A stretch of DNA of 64,000 bases from a bacterium SCSIO 12696 (GTDB taxonomy: Bacteria > Pseudomonadota > Gammaproteobacteria > Pseudomonadales > Porticoccaceae), in assembly GCA_024397955.1 (NCBI GenBank), contig CP073744.1:2170001-2234000 (forward strand), written 5' to 3'. The translations under genes were made by a program, and so were the position numbers. Below are positions 54,782 through 64,000 of the stretch, piece by piece (the first letter of the stretch is position 1; each line of letters begins with the position of its first letter). A model generated the notes under the pieces. It saw only the letters and a program-made list of their open reading frames with translations. It had not been told where the DNA came from and searched no databases.

Positions 54782-56173
54782 TTAGCCTTTCTCCTTGATC
54801 ACGTTCTGGGCGTCATCCAGCCAGCCATTTAGGGTAAATACATCTTCAGGGCTTAGCTGGCCAGATTGCAGCTTTAATTCCATAAAACTGAGGATGTAAT
54901 CGTAACGGGCGTTGGCGTAGTTTTGCTGGGCCTGGAACAGGCGTGATTGTTCGGTAAGTACATCCAGAATGGTCTGTGTACCCACTTCGTAGCCGGATTG
55001 GGTGGCTTTATAGGCACTCTCGGCAGAGGTGACGGCGGAAGCCAGGGCTCTTACTCGAGCCGCGTTGGTTTTTGCGTTCAGGAATGAGGTTCGCGTATTT
55101 TGAATAATCTGACGGCGGGCACCCACGTAGTTGTGGTGAGCCTGCACTTTTTGCTGGGCAGCCACTTTGCGCTGGGATTGATTTAAACCCCAGGTGAATA
55201 TGGGTACAGAGATACGCACATTGGTGTTTCTGTAAGAAGAGCTTTCCCTGGCGGGGGACTGCTGAGGGCCTTGTCCAAAGTCGACGACTGAATCGGGAGT
55301 ATCTATATACTCAAACCCACCTGCAGTTATAGACACGGTTGGTGTGTAGTTATAGGCACTGCTTTTGGTGCGGTCTACAATGGCTTCCTGGGTGAACTTG
55401 GCCACTTTTAACTGGTTGTTGTTTTGCAGGGAAAAGTCGACCCATTGATCCCGGTCCAATGGCTCAGGATCCGCTACCGGGAAGTCTGCTTTTAGTGCGG
55501 ATACCTCAAAATGACGCTTTCCAGTCAGTACTTCTAATGCCTCAAAACGGATGGCGAACTCTCCTTCCGCTTGTAGGACTGCAACTACCGCATTGTCGAA
55601 AGTGGCCTGCGCCTGGTGTACATCGGTAATGGCCACCAGCCCTACTGAAAACCGCTCTTTGGCACTTTGCAGTCGTTGCTTGGATTCGGTTTCGTTACTG
55701 CGGGCAATGCGCAGTGCCTCGCTGGCGCGCAATACATCCAGGTAGGCACCGACAACCCGCACAATCAAATTTTGCTGATCCAGGGCAAACTGGGCTTCCG
55801 CTCGTTCCAGGTCGTGTTTGGCGGCCTTAAAGTCAAACCAGTTGCGAACATTAAAGCTGTAATTAAGGCCATCCACAGAAAAGGTTTTTATGCCTTTTGC
55901 GGTGCGGGTTTGTACTAAGTTGGCGTCTTGTCGTAAGCGGCTTTTCCCCGCCCCAAGGTTATAGCCGGCAGAGGCGCTTTCGGCAATTGATGGCAGCAGG
56001 TTTTTGCGTGGCGCGACAATCCCTTCTTGGTCGATCAAAAAACTGGCTTCGGAAGCCTTAAATGTGGCGTCATTTTCCAGTGCCAATTGATAAATTTCTG
56101 CCAGTGTTTCCCCTTGTGCCAGAGGTACTGCGCCCAGCAGGGAAACGATTGCCAATTTGCGAAGACAGTTCAT
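54782..56173 (-). CDS. tolC: TolC-family outer membrane efflux protein
   Basis: A 463-residue outer-membrane channel subunit with signal peptide MNCLRKLAIVSLLGAVPLAQG. The family start LAEIYQLALENDATFKASEA and two internally repeated helical halves are visible; the second contains VRALASAVTSAESAYKATQSGYEVGTQTILDVL in adjacent pieces. It serves multidrug pumps and type I secretion as the common exit duct. AAGG precedes the ATG at 56173. It is divergent from a 473-bp gap containing a MITE-like element. Confidence 0.93.
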   Translation of the reverse strand: MNCLRKLAIVSLLGAVPLAQGETLAEIYQLALENDATFKASEASFLIDQEGIVAPRKNLLPSIAESASAGYNLGAGKSRLRQDANLVQTRTAKGIKTFSVDGLNYSFNVRNWFDFKAAKHDLERAEAQFALDQQNLIVRVVGAYLDVLRASEALRIARSNETESKQRLQSAKERFSVGLVAITDVHQAQATFDNAVVAVLQAEGEFAIRFEALEVLTGKRHFEVSALKADFPVADPEPLDRDQWVDFSLQNNNQLKVAKFTQEAIVDRTKSSAYNYTPTVSITAGGFEYIDTPDSVVDFGQGPQQSPARESSSYRNTNVRISVPIFTWGLNQSQRKVAAQQKVQAHHNYVGARRQIIQNTRTSFLNAKTNAARVRALASAVTSAESAYKATQSGYEVGTQTILDVLTEQSRLFQAQQNYANARYDYILSFMELKLQSGQLSPEDVFTLNGWLDDAQNVIKEKG

Positions 56174-56646
56174 GGGTTTGACCTTGCGTCCATTTGCGAT
56201 GCCCGGAGTCTATCAGAACGACTATTCCGGTTATATACAAACTCCATCGTGGGTCGTAAGGTTTTGTTAACAGGTTGCTACAGGGTTAGGGTCTGTTGAC
56301 GTTTCATATCCGCCACTGTTGGCGGTTGAAAAGGCGTCCATCTAGGCGCGAGTCGTGTGGTTTGGTTATTCGAAATGAGCGACGAGCAACAACGAGGGGC
56401 GCCTTTTCAGCCCCAACCCACAGGGCTGAGGCTATTTTTTGCGCTCCACTGCGTTAGAAAAAGCTGGTGTAGAGCGACTACACGTCGCTTTTCCTGCCTT
56501 GTTGAGCGCAAAAATTACTCTCAGCAGAGGTGGATATGCAACGTCAACAGACCCTAGACAGTGTCCGGTACCAAGGGTAGAGTGAGTTTTTAGAAGCATT
56601 TCACAACTCCATTTTGCGAATGGCAACTGGTTAACATTCTCGGTAG
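56174..56646. other. 473-bp non-coding gap between tolC and the DUF1249 gene
   Basis: More than half is a MITE-like element listed separately. The left 110 bp should hold the tolC promoter (TATAAC on the minus strand near 56230). The right 90 bp leads into the DUF1249 gene. In relatives such as E. coli, nudF lies here, divergent from tolC and heading the cpdA operon; no trace of it is seen. Confidence 0.55.
56288..56555. mobile_element. MITE-like element with 24-bp terminal inverted repeats
   Basis: The left end (56288-56311) starts AGGGTCTGTTGACGTTTCAT. The right end (56532-56555) is its complement with one mismatch over 24 bp. Inside are two further inverted pairs: GGTTGAAAAGGCG with CGCCTTTTCAGCC, and TTTTTGCGCTC with GAGCGCAAAAA. 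No transposase is encoded in the 268 bp. Overlapping TAGG/CCTA bases outside the ends could be a target duplication. It may be mobilised by a transposase elsewhere; whether it is mobile at all is inference. Confidence 0.6.
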
Positions 56647-57120
56647 GTGGCAGTGGCTGTTATTGATAAATTTCGATACAAGGTAGACCTGAGGCGGTAC
56701 ATGGCGGATTGCGATGCCAACTACCTCCGGTTTATCAAGCTGTTTCCGGAGTACCAGTCAGCATCTTCACGCACTTTTGTTCTCAATGGGCAAAATCGTG
56801 TGGTCACCATCACAGTGCTTGAGCGCACCCCCTACACCACCTTAATGACGTTAAAACAAACACAGTTGGAACAGGATTGTGGCAACGGCTGGCTACAGAT
56901 GCCGACGTTAAAGGTACGCCTTTACCACGATGCCAAGGTTGCCGAAGTGTTGGATTGCGAAGGCCACAGAAGCCCGAGCCCGCGCTTTGAGTACCCCAAT
57001 CCGAACATGTACCAGCAGGATGAAAAGGCTCAATGGAACCGATTCCTGGCTGACTTGCTGGCACATTGCCTGCAATACGGCTGCGAAACGGGGAGCTGTT
57101 TTGATCGCGCTTCCAACTGA
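56647..57120 (+). CDS. DUF1249 family protein (YqiB-like)
   Basis: A 157-residue protein of the YqiB/DUF1249 family. It opens KVDLRRYMADCDANYLRFIKL and has RLYHDAKVAEVLDCEGHR and YPNPNMYQQDEKAQWNRFLADLL, each recognisable in pieces. The function is unknown, but it is conserved upstream of cpdA. The start is GTG at 56647 or GTG at 56653; an AGGTGG sequence favours neither clearly. Confidence 0.88.
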   Translation: MAVAVIDKFRYKVDLRRYMADCDANYLRFIKLFPEYQSASSRTFVLNGQNRVVTITVLERTPYTTLMTLKQTQLEQDCGNGWLQMPTLKVRLYHDAKVAEVLDCEGHRSPSPRFEYPNPNMYQQDEKAQWNRFLADLLAHCLQYGCETGSCFDRASN

Positions 57121-57169
57121 GCACGAAGGAAAACCTCAAGGTGGGGTAAATGGATGAGATTAACAGGGC

Positions 57170-57988
57170 ATGACAGCAACGGTGAAAACCCTTAACAAAC
57201 AAGCCTGCCAACCAACTTGCGAACAGCGGGTACGCGTCGTTCAGATCACCGACCCCCATCTGGGGCCGTCGGCGGATTACCAATTGGCGGGTATCAACAC
57301 CTGCGACAGCCTTAATGCCGTTTTGGAACGTTGCCGTGATATGGCCGATGCCTTTGTAGTAACCGGCGATGTGGCTGGCGACGGCGCACTGCCTGCCTAC
57401 GAGCTGTTTGATAAAAAATTGTCTGCAGAATCCGTCCCCTATTACTGGCTGCCTGGCAACCATGACGATCTGGAAACCATGGCCGCCACCCTGAACACCC
57501 CGTTTCGCTTCGAAGTGACCGTGGGCAACTGGCTGTTGCTGATGCTGGATAGCCGCCAGCCCGGAAAAGTAGGTGGTCATATCGGTAACAAGCAATTGCA
57601 GGCGACATTGGCCGCAGCGGAAAAGCACAACGGGCCGGTGGCGGTGTTTATGCACCATCCACTGGTGGATGTGAACTGTGCCTGGCTGGATAAGCAAAAA
57701 GTTTCCGATGGCGATGCCATCCTTGAACGGCTGGCAGAGTGCAGCAACATTAAAGCCGTGTTTGGTGGCCATGTGCACCAGCCCACCACCACTAAACGCT
57801 ATGGCATTTCGGTATACACCACGCCTTCTACCTGTTTCCAATTTGCCGCTAACAGTGACGAATTTGCGTTTGGCGACCAGGGTCCAGGTTTTCGTTGGAT
57901 CGACTTTAACGACGACGGTACCATCGACACTGGTGTAGTTGAACTGCCCGCCATGGACAACCTCGACCGCCATTGCGTCGGCTATTGA
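57170..57988 (+). CDS. cpdA: 3',5'-cyclic AMP phosphodiesterase
   Basis: A 272-residue class III phosphodiesterase with all metal motifs of the calcineurin-like fold: TDPHLG, VTGDVAGDG, LPGNHDD, MHHPLVD and FGGHVHQP. It hydrolyses cAMP and so tunes CRP-type regulation. The gene order DUF1249-cpdA-yqiA-parE matches E. coli and Pseudomonas. It starts 49 bp after the DUF1249 stop. Confidence 0.95.
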   Translation: MTATVKTLNKQACQPTCEQRVRVVQITDPHLGPSADYQLAGINTCDSLNAVLERCRDMADAFVVTGDVAGDGALPAYELFDKKLSAESVPYYWLPGNHDDLETMAATLNTPFRFEVTVGNWLLLMLDSRQPGKVGGHIGNKQLQATLAAAEKHNGPVAVFMHHPLVDVNCAWLDKQKVSDGDAILERLAECSNIKAVFGGHVHQPTTTKRYGISVYTTPSTCFQFAANSDEFAFGDQGPGFRWIDFNDDGTIDTGVVELPAMDNLDRHCVGY

Positions 57989-58049
57989 TCATTCCTTGTT
58001 AGCCAGCAGCACATCGTTATAATCGGTATCTTTCAGGTACCGATTTTTT

Positions 58050-58625
58050 ATGTTTCTGCTTTATCTGCACGGATTTAACAGCTCACCACTCTCCTTTAAA
58101 TCTGAGGCCACGCGACGCTGGTTGGAACAACATCACCCGGATGTCGAATTTCACTGCCCACAGCTTCACAATTATCCGGAGCGGGCCGTAGCTCAGCTCG
58201 AAGATATTATTGCCCAGTCTGGCACGCCCCCTGCTTTGGCGGGTAGTTCTATGGGCGGTTTTTTTGCCACTTATCTGGCTGAAAAATACGCTTTGCGTGC
58301 GGTTATTATTAACCCCGCTGTGCGCCCCTGGCGGGGTATGCACGAATACGTTGGCGAAAACGCCAACTACCACACCGGCGAAACCTGGGTGATGGAGCCT
58401 CACCATGTAGAGCAATACCGCCAGTTTGACGTGGAAACTCTGCAGCGCCCAGAAAATTTGTGGGCGCTCTTGCAGACCGACGACGAAGTGTTGGATTATC
58501 GCGATGCGGAAGAAAAGTACGCTGCCTGTAAACTCACCATAGAGCAGGGTGGCGATCACAGCTTTCAAGGCTATGAACGATTTCTGCCAGACATCTATAA
58601 GTTCTTGTTTGAAAAAAGAACATAA
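58050..58625 (+). CDS. yqiA: YqiA-like alpha/beta-hydrolase (esterase)
   Basis: A 191-residue small hydrolase of the YqiA/UPF0227 type. It begins LLYLHGFNSSPLSFKS, with the nucleophile elbow GSSMGGFFATYLAE. A candidate acid lies in LLQTDDEVLDYRDA and the His in GGDHSFQGYERF. In E. coli YqiA has short-chain esterase activity; its physiological substrate is not known. It sits between cpdA and parE. Confidence 0.92.
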   Translation: MFLLYLHGFNSSPLSFKSEATRRWLEQHHPDVEFHCPQLHNYPERAVAQLEDIIAQSGTPPALAGSSMGGFFATYLAEKYALRAVIINPAVRPWRGMHEYVGENANYHTGETWVMEPHHVEQYRQFDVETLQRPENLWALLQTDDEVLDYRDAEEKYAACKLTIEQGGDHSFQGYERFLPDIYKFLFEKRT

Positions 58626-58648
58626 CTAAAAAGAAGCCAACAAACAGA

Positions 58649-60532
58649 ATGACCAACTACACCGCCGAAGATATTGAAGTCCTTACCGGCCTCGACCCGG
58701 TAAAGAAACGCCCGGGCATGTACACCGATACCGCTCGCCCCAACCACTTGGCCCAGGAAGTCATTGACAACTCTGTGGATGAGGCCTTGGCCGGGCACGC
58801 CCGCAAGCTGGATGTGGTGTTGCACAAAGATGGCTCCCTGTCAGTGAGCGACGATGGTCGCGGTATGCCGGTGGATATTCACCCGGAGCAGGGTAAGCCC
58901 GGTGTCGAAGTGATCCTCTCCACCCTCCACGCTGGCGGCAAGTTTTCCAACAAAAACTACCAGTTTTCCGGTGGCCTTCACGGGGTGGGAGTGTCGGTTG
59001 TTAACGCTTTGTCCCTGAAGCTGGAAGTGACCATTCGCCGGGACGGTAAGGTGCACCAGATTGCCTTTGCCAACGGCGACAAATACAACGACTTGGAAGT
59101 GATCGACAGCTGCGGCAAGCGCAATACTGGCACGACGGTACGGTTTTTGGCCGACCCGCAATACTTCGACTCCACCAAATACTCCGTGCGCCGCCTCAAA
59201 CACGTGCTGCGCGCGAAGGCAGTATTGTGCGCTGGGCTCACGGTAACCTTTAAAGAAGAAGCCAGCGGTGACACCGAAGAATGGTGCTATGAAGATGGCC
59301 TCAGTGATTATCTGATCAGTGCCACTCACGGTTGGGACGTACTGCCCACGGAACCGTTTTTGGGCACCTTCAGTGCGGAAACAGAAGCAGTGGACTGGGC
59401 TGTGCAATGGCTGCCGGAAGGTGGCGAACTCACCCAGGAAAGTTACGTTAACCTGATTCCCACCGCTCAGGGTGGTACTCACGTTAACGGCTTACGCAGC
59501 GGCTTGCTGGAAGCCATGCGCGAGTTTTGTGAATTCCGCAATTTGCTGCCTAGGGGGGTGAAGCTGACCCCGGACGATATCTGGGATCGCTGTTGTTATG
59601 TGTTATCTTCCAAGCTGGCCGACCCGCAGTTCTCCGGGCAGACCAAAGAGCGTTTATCTTCTCGTGAGGCGGCGGCGTTTGTTTCCGGCGTGGTAAAAGA
59701 CGCCTTTAGCCTGTGGCTCAATCAGCACACCGAAGAAGCGGAAAAACTTGCCGACCTGTGTATCAGCAATGCCCAAAAGCGAATGCGTGCCAGCAAAAAA
59801 GTGGCGCGCAAGAAAGTTACCCAAGGGCCTGCGCTGCCAGGCAAATTGGCGGATTGCTCCGGGGACGATCCCTGTTTTGGTGAGCTGTTTCTGGTGGAGG
59901 GGGACTCCGCCGGCGGTTCCGCCAAACAGGCTCGCAACCGCGAAACCCAGGCGATTCTGCCTTTGCGAGGCAAAATTCTGAATACGTGGGAAGTGGATTC
60001 TCAGGAAATTTTGGCCAGCCAGGAAGTACACGATATTGCCGTGGCCCTGGGCATCGACCCGGCCAGTGATGACCTCTCCGGCTTGCGCTACCACAAAATC
60101 TGTATTCTGGCGGACGCCGACTCCGACGGCCTGCATATCGCCACTCTGATTTGTGCCTTATTTGTGCGCCACTTCCGTCATATGGTGCAGGCTGGGCACG
60201 TGTACGTGGCCATGCCACCTTTGTATCGCATCGATATCGGCAAAGAGGTGTACTACGCCCTGGATGAGTACGAAAAACAGGGTGTGCTTGACCGTATCGC
60301 TGCGGAGGGTAAGCGTGGAAAAGTGAATGTGCAGCGTTTTAAAGGCCTGGGTGAAATGAATCCGCTGCAATTGCGTGAAACCACCATGGATCCGGATACC
60401 CGCCGCCTGGTGCAGCTCACCATCGAACCTGGCGACGATACCAATTCCATTATGGATATGCTGCTGGCGAAAAAACGTGCGTCTGACCGCAAGACGTGGT
60501 TGGAGAGCAAGGGCGATCTGGCGGAAGTGTAA
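58649..60532 (+). CDS. parE: DNA topoisomerase IV subunit B
   Basis: A 627-residue GHKL ATPase subunit. It has EVIDNSVDEALAGHA (metal/ATP site), DDGRGMPVDIH, GGLHGVGVSVVNALS and the TOPRIM block with ELFLVEGDSAGGSAKQ and LADADSDGLHIATL. It works with ParC to unlink daughter chromosomes. ParE is distinguished from GyrB by length and the absence of the GyrB insert. parC follows after a 136-bp gap with an inverted-repeat pair. Confidence 0.97.
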   Translation: MTNYTAEDIEVLTGLDPVKKRPGMYTDTARPNHLAQEVIDNSVDEALAGHARKLDVVLHKDGSLSVSDDGRGMPVDIHPEQGKPGVEVILSTLHAGGKFSNKNYQFSGGLHGVGVSVVNALSLKLEVTIRRDGKVHQIAFANGDKYNDLEVIDSCGKRNTGTTVRFLADPQYFDSTKYSVRRLKHVLRAKAVLCAGLTVTFKEEASGDTEEWCYEDGLSDYLISATHGWDVLPTEPFLGTFSAETEAVDWAVQWLPEGGELTQESYVNLIPTAQGGTHVNGLRSGLLEAMREFCEFRNLLPRGVKLTPDDIWDRCCYVLSSKLADPQFSGQTKERLSSREAAAFVSGVVKDAFSLWLNQHTEEAEKLADLCISNAQKRMRASKKVARKKVTQGPALPGKLADCSGDDPCFGELFLVEGDSAGGSAKQARNRETQAILPLRGKILNTWEVDSQEILASQEVHDIAVALGIDPASDDLSGLRYHKICILADADSDGLHIATLICALFVRHFRHMVQAGHVYVAMPPLYRIDIGKEVYYALDEYEKQGVLDRIAAEGKRGKVNVQRFKGLGEMNPLQLRETTMDPDTRRLVQLTIEPGDDTNSIMDMLLAKKRASDRKTWLESKGDLAEV

Positions 60533-60545
60533 AAGTCTGCGCCTT

Positions 60546-60618
60546 GTCATCCTGAGCGTAAGCGAAGGATCTCAGGGTTCGATAAACAGAGAGATTCTTC
60601 GCTTACGCTCAGAATGAC
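60546..60618. repeat. Inverted pair of GTCATTCTGAGCG-family repeats between parE and parC
   Basis: The left arm, 60546-60573, starts GTCATCCTGAGCGTAAGCG. The right arm, 60591-60618, is its inverted copy ending CGCTCAGAATGAC. Over 28 bp only two positions differ between the arms, leaving a 17-nt loop. In RNA this would form a long hairpin between the two subunit genes. A single unit of the same family is at 16884-16910. Confidence 0.8.
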
Positions 60619-60668
60619 ATCTGAGAGAACAAGAATGACAAAAGGCGCGCTGCGCCCGGCAAATAAAC

Positions 60669-62921
60669 ATGACTGACTACGTAAAAATCGACGACGACGG
60701 CATCGAAAAAGCCTCCCTCAGCACCTACGCGGAAAAGGCGTATCTGGATTATTCCATGTACGTGATCCTCGACCGAGCCTTGCCTCATATTGGCGATGGC
60801 CTCAAGCCCGTGCAGCGGCGTATTGTCTATGCCATGAGCGAACTGGGCTTAAAGGCCAGCGCCAAATACAAAAAATCCGCGCGCACCGTGGGCGATGTGA
60901 TCGGCAAATTCCACCCCCACGGAGACAGCGCCGCCTACGAGGCCATGGTGCTGATGGCGCAACCGTTCAGCTATCGCTATCCACTGGTGGATGGCCAGGG
61001 TAACTGGGGTTCGCCGGACGATCCCAAGTCGTTTGCCGCTATGCGTTATACGGAATCCAAACTCACTAAATATTCCGAGGCGCTGCTGTCGGAACTGGGC
61101 CAGGGCACAGTGAATTGGCAGCCGAATTTCGACGGCACATTGGACGAGCCGGAAGTATTGCCCGCGCGAGTGCCCAATGTGTTGCTCAATGGCACCACCG
61201 GTATTGCGGTGGGTATGGCCACGGATATTCCGCCGCACAATTTGAACGAAGTGGTAAAAGCCACGGTACATTTGCTGGAAAACCCCAAGGCCACCGTGGA
61301 AGACCTGTGTCAGTTCGTGCCGGGGCCGGATTTTCCCACCCACGCGGAAATTATTACCCCGCAGGACGAAATTCAAAAGGTCTACGAAACCGGCCGCGGC
61401 TCGCTAAAAATGCGTGCGGTGTGGCACAAGGAAGACGGCGATGTAGTGGTGACTGCGCTGCCCCACCAGGCGTCTGGTTCCAAGGTGCTGGAGCAAATTG
61501 CCAGCCAGATGCAGGCCAAAAAACTGCCCATGGTGGCAGACCTTCGGGACGAGTCGGATCATGAAAACCCCACTCGGTTGGTGATTGTGCCGCGCTCCAA
61601 CCGCGTGGATCTTGAGCAGATGATGAGCCACCTGTTCGCCTCCACGGATCTGGAGCGCAACTACCGCATCAACCTGAATATGATCGGTATTGACGGCAAG
61701 CCGGGGGTCAAACCACTTAACCGCATTTTGGCGGAGTGGCTGAAATTCCGTACCGATACCACCCGCCGTCGCCTTGAATACCGGCTGGAAAAGGTTAACA
61801 AACGCCTACACCTGTTGGATGGTTTACTGGTCGCCTTCCTCAATATCGACGAAGTGATTCATATCATTCGCACCGAGGACGAACCGAAAAAAGTGCTGAT
61901 GAAGCGCTTCGACCTCACCGAGGTGCAAGCGGATTACATTCTCGATACCAAGTTGCGCCAGCTGGCGCGTTTGGAAGAAATGAAAATCCGCGCCGAACAG
62001 GAGGAGCTGCAAAAGGAAAAAGAGCAGCTGGAATTGATCCTCGGCTCGGCGGCGCGGCTGAAAACCCTGGTGAAAAAAGAACTGCTGGCGGCCATGGAGG
62101 AATTTGGCGACGAGCGTAAATCTCCATTGGTGCAACGGGATGAGGCCAAGGCTTTCTCGGAAACCGACCTGCTCAGCTCCGACCCGGTAACGGTGGTGAT
62201 TTCAAAAATGGGCTGGATTCGCGCCGCCAAGGGCCACGAGATTGACCCGGCAGCGCTCAACTACAAGTCCGGCGACGATTACGCTCTCTCCGCCAAAGGA
62301 CGCAGCAATCAGAATGTGATTTTGCTGGATTCCACCGGCCGCAGTTATGCCTTGGCTGCCCACACCTTGCCGTCGGCGCGAGGGCAGGGGGAGCCTGTCA
62401 CTGGCCGCCTCAACGCGCCGTCTGGTGCGACCTTTGAAGGCGCGATGATGGGTGATGATAAGCAGGCTATCCTGATGTGTACCGATGCCGGTTACGGTTT
62501 TATTGGCCGTCTCGGCGAGCTGTACACCAAAAATAAAGCCGGAAAAGTATCCCTGTCAGTGCCCAAAGGCGGGCGGGTGATGGCGCCCAAGTTGGTAGAC
62601 GATCCGGAAAATGACTTGCTGGTGGCCATCAGCAACGAAGGCCGTATGCTGGCTTTCCCCGTCAAAGAGCTGCCGGAGCTGGCGCGAGGCAAGGGCAATA
62701 AAATTCTCAGTATTCCCACCGGGCGGGTGCAGAGTCGGGAAGAGTTTATGGTGGCGCTGGTTACCTTAAACGATTCGCAAACCCTAAAAGTGTATTCCGG
62801 TAAGCGGCATATTGGCCTCAAGCGCAGCGACCTGGAACACTATGTGGGCGAGCGCGGTCGCCGTGGCCATAAACTGCCGCGCGGGTTCCAAAAAGTGGAC
62901 TCAGTGGAAGTGGTTGATTAG
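60669..62921 (+). CDS. parC: DNA topoisomerase IV subunit A
   Basis: A 750-residue ParC with the catalytic tyrosine in [18 protein letters not shown] (Y127). The quinolone-resistance region reads [19 protein letters not shown], with Ser87 and Glu91 at the positions matching E. coli ParC Ser80 and Glu84, that is, the sensitive form. The C-terminal beta-propeller region is present, with [13 protein letters not shown] and [15 protein letters not shown]. It forms the heterotetramer with ParE. Confidence 0.97.
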   Translation: MTDYVKIDDDGIEKASLSTYAEKAYLDYSMYVILDRALPHIGDGLKPVQRRIVYAMSELGLKASAKYKKSARTVGDVIGKFHPHGDSAAYEAMVLMAQPFSYRYPLVDGQGNWGSPDDPKSFAAMRYTESKLTKYSEALLSELGQGTVNWQPNFDGTLDEPEVLPARVPNVLLNGTTGIAVGMATDIPPHNLNEVVKATVHLLENPKATVEDLCQFVPGPDFPTHAEIITPQDEIQKVYETGRGSLKMRAVWHKEDGDVVVTALPHQASGSKVLEQIASQMQAKKLPMVADLRDESDHENPTRLVIVPRSNRVDLEQMMSHLFASTDLERNYRINLNMIGIDGKPGVKPLNRILAEWLKFRTDTTRRRLEYRLEKVNKRLHLLDGLLVAFLNIDEVIHIIRTEDEPKKVLMKRFDLTEVQADYILDTKLRQLARLEEMKIRAEQEELQKEKEQLELILGSAARLKTLVKKELLAAMEEFGDERKSPLVQRDEAKAFSETDLLSSDPVTVVISKMGWIRAAKGHEIDPAALNYKSGDDYALSAKGRSNQNVILLDSTGRSYALAAHTLPSARGQGEPVTGRLNAPSGATFEGAMMGDDKQAILMCTDAGYGFIGRLGELYTKNKAGKVSLSVPKGGRVMAPKLVDDPENDLLVAISNEGRMLAFPVKELPELARGKGNKILSIPTGRVQSREEFMVALVTLNDSQTLKVYSGKRHIGLKRSDLEHYVGERGRRGHKLPRGFQKVDSVEVVD

Positions 62922-63002
62922 TGCGCAACACGCTTGTCACAATCTTGTTACAGAGTTTGGTACTTTTAGCTGGTCACTACTTATATAGACTCTCTATTAG
63001 AC

Positions 63003-63032
63003 TTGGCACGATTCAAAAAACCTACCTATAGT
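63003..63032 (+). promoter_or_regulatory. Sigma-70 promoter of mscS
   Basis: TTGGCA at 63003-63008 and TATAGT at 63027-63032 are 18 bp apart. The leader would be about 28 nt and contains the strong ribosome site AAGGGGA before the ATG at 63067. Confidence 0.6.
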
Positions 63033-63066
63033 TTAGGTAACACAATCAAAAATAAGGGGAAATTCC

Positions 63067-63930
63067 ATGGCAGAAGAAAAAGCTACAGCACCAGCTGAAA
63101 GCGGTGGCTTTGACATTAGCAACCTCAGTTTTGAGCAAATCTGGGGTATGACCGAAAACGTCGTGTATGCGCTGGCCATTATTATTATCGGAATGTGGGT
63201 GGCCAAAAAAATCCGCGCCGGTTTGCGCACAGCAATGGGCAAAAAGGATGTTGACCCAGCGGTAGCCGGCTTTGTAGCCAGCCTCTGTTACTACGGTATT
63301 GTTGCTTTTGTTGTCATTGCCGCACTCTCTAAAATCGGTGTTGCTGCCACGTCCTTTGTGGCCATCCTCGGTGCCGCCGGTTTGGCCGTTGGCTTGGCGT
63401 TGCAAGGCTCTTTGTCTAACTTTGCTTCAGGCGTACTGATCCTGATTTTCAAGCCGTTCAAAATCGGTGACTTTGTGGAACTGGCGGGCACTTCTGGTTC
63501 GGTAAAGGAGATCACCATTTTTACTACCGAACTGGCAACACCAGACAACAAAAAAGTGATTGTGCCTAACTCATCTGCAATGGGCGGCAATATTGTCAAC
63601 TACTCCGCCCACGACACTCGTCGAGTGGACATGGTGTTTGGTATTGGTTACGGCGACGACATCGACAAAGCACGCAATATCATCAAAGCCATTCTGGAAG
63701 CAGACGACCGTGTACTGGTGGATCCAGCGCCTGCGGTGGCGGTTGCTGAATTGGCGGACAGCAGTGTTAACTTCAATGTGCGCCCGTGGGTGGCCACAGC
63801 CGATTACTGGGGTGTGTTTAACGATGTGCATGAACAAGTGAAGAAACACTTCGACGCCGAAGGCATCTCCATCCCGTTCCCACAACAGGATGTACATATG
63901 CACACTGTGGCGGCCAACGGCGCTGACTGA
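63067..63930 (+). CDS. mscS: Small-conductance mechanosensitive channel MscS
   Basis: A 287-residue MscS. It has three N-terminal membrane helices; TM3 contains the glycine/alanine packing pattern GAAGLAVGLALQGSLSNFASG. The beta-domain follows (FKIGDFVELAGTSGSVKEITIF) and the C-terminal alpha/beta domain ends near VHMHTVAANGAD. The protein opens under hypo-osmotic tension to release solutes. It is preceded by its own sigma-70 promoter and followed by a small membrane-protein gene 35 bp later. Confidence 0.95.
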   Translation: MAEEKATAPAESGGFDISNLSFEQIWGMTENVVYALAIIIIGMWVAKKIRAGLRTAMGKKDVDPAVAGFVASLCYYGIVAFVVIAALSKIGVAATSFVAILGAAGLAVGLALQGSLSNFASGVLILIFKPFKIGDFVELAGTSGSVKEITIFTTELATPDNKKVIVPNSSAMGGNIVNYSAHDTRRVDMVFGIGYGDDIDKARNIIKAILEADDRVLVDPAPAVAVAELADSSVNFNVRPWVATADYWGVFNDVHEQVKKHFDAEGISIPFPQQDVHMHTVAANGAD

Positions 63931-63965
63931 TCCTCAGCGTTTAACCATCAACCAGGAGATTTCAC

Positions 63966-64000
63966 ATGGGAATTCTTTCGTGGATTGTTTTGGGCTTATT
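63966..64000 (+). CDS. GlsB/YeaQ/YmgE family membrane protein (5' fragment)
   Basis: Only the first eleven codons are inside the window: MGILSWIVLGL. This is the near-invariant start of the small stress-associated GlsB/YeaQ/YmgE family (transglycosylase-associated proteins), three-helix membrane proteins of about 80 residues. GGAG lies upstream of the ATG. The call depends on the short N-terminus and on the spacing after mscS, so it is tentative. Confidence 0.6.
   Translation, partial: MGILSWIVLGL

Noticed and set aside
56810..57973. A 387-codon frame antisense to cpdA and DUF1249
   Set aside because: cpdA has all five metallophosphatase motifs in the forward frame; the reverse frame has none and no plausible start.
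63004..63020. A possible sigma-54 promoter before mscS (TGGCACG)
   Set aside because: The -24 half is good, but the -12 GC element is missing at the required distance, while a good sigma-70 pair overlaps it.

Overview
The window reads as chromosome of a marine-type gammaproteobacterium, probably in or near the Cellvibrionales/Alteromonadales and related at a distance to Pseudomonas. The grounds are an MSHA pilus cluster, a TtpC-type TonB system, and several gene blocks whose order I recall from Pseudomonas: trxA-ppx-ppk next to rho and ubiD, ubiH-ubiI, rppH-ptsP-lgt-thyA-folA, and cpdA-yqiA-parE-parC. Coding density is high. No tRNA, rRNA, CRISPR array, prophage or intact insertion sequence was seen.

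Layout. Positions 1-6370 (minus) hold an MSHA pilus assembly operon, from the PilM-like mshI through mshJ, K, L, M and N to the first codons of mshE. speA diverges from it. Then come a small secreted peptide, an Ada-AlkA fusion glycosylase with ogt, an A/T-rich membrane protein, ubiD, a cold-shock gene, rho, trxA, ppx and ppk. At 19489-22817 a VTT membrane domain fused to a disulfide oxidoreductase is followed by an ArsM-like methyltransferase. ubiH-ubiI and a PsiE-like gene follow. A minus-strand block (26125-31951) encodes a class IV aminotransferase, a dicarboxylate symporter, a CHASE-PAS-GGDEF-EAL sensor and the SrkA kinase.

The next part has gcvT and gcvH without gcvP, then rlmI, a DUF1653 gene, a PIN-PhoH ATPase, rppH-ptsP, lgt-thyA-folA and a six-gene TonB energy-transduction operon (42485-47800). 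An orphan GspE-family ATPase, glnE, a putative glycosyltransferase and waaA follow, with tolC convergent to them. The last part is DUF1249-cpdA-yqiA-parE-parC, then mscS and the start of a GlsB-family gene.

How the genes work together. Several neighbours share pathways: ubiD/ubiH/ubiI in ubiquinone synthesis, ppx/ppk in polyphosphate turnover, thyA/folA in the folate cycle, alkA/ogt in alkylation repair, and parE/parC as topoisomerase IV. Intergenic gaps carry several families of palindromic repeats, including a 268-bp MITE-like element at 56288-56555. The least explained units are the VTT-oxidoreductase/ArsM pair, the c-di-GMP sensor/symporter/aminotransferase operon and the orphan GspE ATPase before glnE.
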